A stretch of 64,000 bases of DNA from Saccharothrix syringae (lineage in GTDB: Bacteria > Actinomycetota > Actinomycetes > Mycobacteriales > Pseudonocardiaceae), in contig NZ_CP034550.1 in the NCBI RefSeq assembly GCF_009498035.1, forward strand, positions 2,170,001-2,234,000, written 5' to 3'. Positions 61,234-64,000 of the stretch are shown piece by piece (position 1 is the stretch's first letter; every line of letters starts with the position of its first letter). Both the position numbers and the translations under genes were made by a program. The notes under the pieces are model-generated. The model did no database searches, was not told the DNA's origin, and saw only the letters and a list, made by a program, of their open reading frames with translations.

Positions 61234-61262
61234 TTGCCGGCGCTTTGGTGAAGCCATACGCT
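61234..61262 (+). promoter_or_regulatory. promoter of I36-type inhibitor gene
   Basis: TTGCCG (61234-61239), 17-base spacer, TACGCT (61257-61262), giving a 5' leader of about 60 bases. Confidence 0.45.
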
Positions 61263-61330
61263 GGCGTTGCAGCTGCGTTTCAGCGGGCGGAACCGCGGTC
61301 CGGCCGATCCGGTCGAACGAGGAGTGTGCC

Positions 61331-61726
61331 TTGAGGTCGAGGGGAATGTCCGAGCGAGTTCTTCTGCGCGTCGCGGTGGCCGCGGCGGCGACGGCGGGCC
61401 TGGTGTTCGCGGGTCCCGCCGGCGCGTCGGCCGAGGGCGTCGGCGCTGCGGCGACCTGTGAGTTCTCCAACACGTTGTGCGCCTGGGACCAGCAGGGCTT
61501 CACCGGCGCGAAGTTCAACGTGAAGTCGCTGGTGCCGCAGGGGACGTGCGTGGACCTGGCGGCCCACGGCTGGGGCGCCGGGCGGATCAAGTCGGCGATC
61601 AACACCCACTCGCAGTCGGCGAGGTTCTACACCAACACCAACTGCACCGGGTCTTCGCAGGTCATCTCCGGTGGCGCGAGTGTGAGCCCGGTCACGCTGG
61701 TGTCGAACAGCGTCTACGTCTACTGA
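61331..61726 (+). CDS. secreted peptidase-inhibitor family I36-like protein
   Basis: 131 residues from TTG 61331, which has GAGGAG six bases upstream; ATG 61346 would cut five residues. A signal peptide ends near GASA-EG. The mature part has four Cys in the I36/SMI-like order: CEFSNTLCAWDQQGFTG, GTCVDLAAHGWGAGRIKSAI and TNTNCTGSSQVI. Such beta/gamma-crystallin-like proteins inhibit secreted metallo- or serine proteases in actinomycetes. Confidence 0.82.
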   Translation: MRSRGMSERVLLRVAVAAAATAGLVFAGPAGASAEGVGAAATCEFSNTLCAWDQQGFTGAKFNVKSLVPQGTCVDLAAHGWGAGRIKSAINTHSQSARFYTNTNCTGSSQVISGGASVSPVTLVSNSVYVY

Positions 61727-61979
61727 TCGACCCGGACCGCGCGGCGGCGGCCCCGTCGTCGCCGCGCGGCACCGCGCCGTGTCCACTCGGTGCCGGGCAA
61801 CTTGTTGCCGGCGGCATTGCCTGGACAGTGGCGCACCACGTGCGGGAAAGTGGTGGGAATTGCCCTCGACAATTCACCGCGAGGGTGTGCGAAGCATTTC
61901 CGACAATCGCCGGCGTGATCGTTCCCCGGCGGGTGCGGTGACGGGGTCCGCCGTTGTCCGGAGTACGGGAAAATGGAAC

Positions 61980-62286
61980 ATGACGCGAGCGGACGTGCGC
62001 ATCGGCGCCGTGGTGGTGCACCACCCCTCGCGCGGGCCGGCAACAGCCGACCTGCTGCGCTCGGCCGCCGCGTCGTCCCCGACCCCGAACCCGACGGGCC
62101 GCCCAGCCCGCTGCGCACCGCCAAGCGCGCCCGGGCCGCGGTCGCCGAGGGGCGACCCACCACCTGGTGCTCCAGGATGACGTGGAGCTGTGCGCGTTCG
62201 CCGAGCACCTGCGGCACGCCGTGGCCGCGCGCCCGGACGACGCCATCGCGCTGGGCGTGTTCTCCACCGCCGGCTGCAACTCCTAG
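61980..62286 (+). pseudogene. decayed glycosyltransferase-like gene
   Basis: Coherent coding runs through three frames in turn: MTRADVRIGAVVVHHPSR (from ATG 61980), then DPEPDGPPSPLRTAKRARAA, then ATHHLVLQDDVELCAFAEHL from 62152 and ARPDDAIALGVFSTAGCNS before TAG. The QDDVEL block is like the DxD region of glycosyltransferase-like proteins. At least two frameshifts plus a truncated C-terminus make it non-functional. Confidence 0.65.
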
Positions 62287-62474
62287 CACGCCTCGGCCAG
62301 CGCGGTCACCTCGTAGCCGGCCCGCCGGCAGGCCACGGCCGGCTGACCGCCGATGAACCCGGCGGCCCCGGTGACCAGCACCTCGCCGGCCGCTGAGCCG
62401 GCTCCCGCGCCAATCCCCTCACCGGCTCCCGCGCCGGCCGCCGCTCCGTTCACCGGGCCGTCCCCCCGACCCAT
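62283..62474 (-). pseudogene. fragment of an NAD-dependent sugar epimerase
   Basis: VLVTGAAGFIGGQPAVACRR is the N-terminal Rossmann motif of extended SDR epimerases, but the frame stops about 30 residues later. An Ala/Gly-rich, low-complexity start precedes it. Its stop overlaps that of the glycosyltransferase remnant on the other strand. Confidence 0.6.
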
Positions 62475-62486
62475 TCGCCAACCCGG

Positions 62487-63180
62487 TCACCGAGCGTCCC
62501 CCGCCCTGGTGTGCAACAGCACCTCGCGCACCTTGGCCGTCTTGGCCGCGGCCTCCTCCGGCGTGTCCAGCACAGGTACCTCGCCCAGCGTGCCGAGGTA
62601 TCCGTTCACCACCCTCACGCTCAGCGCGACCGCCCGGGACAACAGGGCTTGGTCAAGCGTCCAAAGTGGACTTGTCCAGCCCCTCGCGCACCACGGCCGC
62701 CAGCGCGCGGTCGAGCTTGCACACCTGGGCCAGGCCCAGGGCGGCGGCCGGCTCGTGCATCCGCAGGTTCGGGCCCACCCGCGACCCGTCCTCGACCAGG
62801 CCCGCGCGGTCGGGCGCGAACCCGTGGTCGTGGAAGGCGCAGCCCTGCCGGTGCGCCTCGGGCGAGTTGGTGGCCGGCCGCCAGGTGGGCCGACATCAGC
62901 GCGTCGAACCCGTCGCGGGTGCGGCTGGCCTCCAGCTGGTACCGGTTGATCGCGGCCTCCGGCGGCAGCATCGTCTCGGCCGGCGCCGCGTCGGGGTGGA
63001 CCGCACTACCGTCGGGCAGCTCCCGCAGCAGCCGCCGGCCCATCAGCGCCTCGCCCGGCCGTGGGCCGGCGCCCGGTCGTAGACCTGGTAGGCCCGTGCG
63101 CCCGGCGACGGCGGCAACAGGGTGTCCACGGCGGTGTCGCCCGTCGACGGTTGACGGGCCGGGTTGTGTTCCTCCGTCAT
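62487..63180 (-). pseudogene. frameshifted gene of unknown function
   Basis: A coding signal starting at ATG 63180 continues through all three frames: TGDTAVDTLLPPSPGARAYQ, then LLRELPDGSAVHPDAAPAET and INRYQLEASRTRDGFDALMS, then NSPEAHRQGCAFHDHGFAPD through LAQVCKLDRALAAVVREGL, and finally VNGYLGTLGEVPVLDTPEEA to TGA 62487. About three frameshifts. No family recognised; the neighbours suggest a sugar-related locus. Confidence 0.6.
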
Positions 63181-63690
63181 TCCCCGCCATGTATTTCCGG
63201 TCCCCGGAATTGCTTTTGTCGCTTACCGCGGCGCCGGTGCGGTCGCGGGGAGCGGTTGCCGGTCGAGCGGCTCCGTGAATGTGGTTCCGGACCTCCGTCG
63301 GGCATCCCGGGAGTAGCGCGGAACGGGCCGGTGCGGGGTCGCGCCGGTCATTTCCGCTGTATTCGTTGGTACCGTCGCCGGTTGCTCCCGGCGACCGCGG
63401 TCGCACCTGCCGGTGACGCCTCCTGGCGGTACCGGGAGGTCCGGCCACCCGGTAGGTTCCCGGTTATTCCCGGTCGCGGGGCCCGGAGCACGCCGTGCGG
63501 AGCCCTCGGAAAGCCGGTGCGCGCCGTATGTCCTGATTTTTCGGTTTAGCGGTGTTCTCCCGGGAGTGCGGCCGATGTTAACTGCCCCACACGGGCGGGT
63601 CAATATTGTGCGCAGTGGTCCCGAACCGCTTCGTTCGGTGGTTACGCACGGTCACGTGGAAATGCGCTTGCCGACGATCGGGTGATATTC
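63181..63690. other. 510-bp stretch without a gene
   Basis: Less GC-rich than the surroundings. No convincing ORF, RNA or repeat. It ends at a promoter that reads to the right. Confidence 0.45.
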
Positions 63691-63719
63691 TTGACGGCCG
63701 CCGGGGGTGTGGTTAGGGT
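63691..63719 (+). promoter_or_regulatory. sigma-70-type promoter
   Basis: TTGACG (63691-63696), 17-base spacer, TAGGGT (63714-63719); would transcribe the gene that starts near 63,762. Confidence 0.55.
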
Positions 63720-63761
63720 CCGAATTGGGGCGGCTAACCGGCCTGTTCGGGGGGATAATCT

Positions 63762-64000
63762 TTGTTTTCCGAGCCGGAACTGGACGAAAAAGCGCGCGGG
63801 GCGGCCGACCGGCCGCCGACAACGTTGTCGGCGGCGGTGGGTCCGGCGGAGGTGGGGCCGGACCGAGCCGCGGACCACCTGGGCCAAGCCTCGGACCATG
63901 CGCCGAGCCGAACCGGGGGCCAAGCGCCAAGCCAAACCCCCAGCCACGCCAAGCGCCAGGCGCCAGGCCGCGCCGCGGACCTGCCCCTGAGCCGGGAGCC
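63762..64000 (+). CDS. start of a possible gene, cut by the window end
   Basis: From TTG 63762, with GGGGGGAT 7-8 bases upstream and a good promoter before it, an open frame runs off the window. It starts LFSEPELDEKARGAADRPPT and then becomes Ala/Gln/Pro/His-rich. The charged start and the promoter favour a real protein with a disordered N-terminus, but frame choice is uncertain. Confidence 0.4.
   Translation, partial: MFSEPELDEKARGAADRPPTTLSAAVGPAEVGPDRAADHLGQASDHAPSRTGGQAPSQTPSHAKRQAPGRAADLPLSRE

Overview
The window comes from a very GC-rich actinomycete. Third codon positions are almost all G or C, GTG starts and 4-base ATGA/GTGA stop-start overlaps are common, and several genes appear to be transcribed leaderless. 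A SARP-type regulator, DUF574-type methyltransferase, DUF6292-like protein, AfsA-type signal synthase, F420-type PPOX enzyme and an RHS remnant with an Imm32-like immunity gene all fit a Pseudonocardiales-like soil organism (Saccharothrix, Actinosynnema or Lentzea type). That placement is inference. I saw no rRNA, tRNA, CRISPR array, transposase or phage gene.

Layout. 1-9.4 kb: end of an SGNH hydrolase, a large SARP/ATPase/TPR regulator, a repeat protein (AAPIDAAV units) paired with a PqqD-M50 membrane protease, and a drug-efflux MFS divergent from its MarR repressor. 9.4-17.6 kb: a GGDEF/EAL protein behind three phased direct repeats, a methyltransferase, a P450 with a secreted hydrolase, a broken RHS toxin gene whose immunity gene is intact, and an HTH/GIY-YIG-like protein. 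17.9-23.4 kb: a sulfur operon made of a 26-codon cysteine leader peptide, an exported methanethiol-oxidase homologue (SELENBP1/SBP56), a Met/His-rich membrane protein, two small secreted proteins and a YeeE/YedE thiosulfate-type transporter. 23.6-26.4 kb: a GH6 cellulase under a CebR-like operator, then a VOC protein and an AraC regulator.

26.9-36.8 kb: a catabolic or tailoring cluster (cyclase, ArsP_2-type permease, three aldo-keto reductases, FAD monooxygenase, ABM monooxygenase, MFS, MarR) whose promoters share sequence motifs. 37.1-40.0 kb: a tightly coupled AfsA-HAD phosphatase-KAS III operon, probably for a butyrolactone, furan or butenolide signal. 40.2-44.5 kb: a CynX-type MFS and small unknown proteins. 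44.5-49.7 kb: a threonine-synthase-like enzyme, a second cysteine leader peptide before sfnG and a DszC-like flavin monooxygenase, and a YeiH sulfite/sulfate exporter whose first membrane segment seems to be a separate gene.

50.0-52.4 kb: a DUF2975-XRE-ABC operon behind 21-bp-phased operators. 52.4-61.7 kb: a LURP-one-like protein, GDP-mannose dehydratase/reductase, an S41 protease, a two-component system, a PPOX enzyme behind a MerR-type promoter, an HSL esterase/LysR pair and an I36-type inhibitor. 61.9-63.2 kb holds decayed sugar-related genes, and the window ends in the start of a possible gene.

The unifying theme is sulfur scavenging. Two separate operons for organosulfur compounds (methanethiol, thiosulfate and dimethylsulfone routes) each begin with a short peptide of the actinobacterial cysteine-attenuator type.
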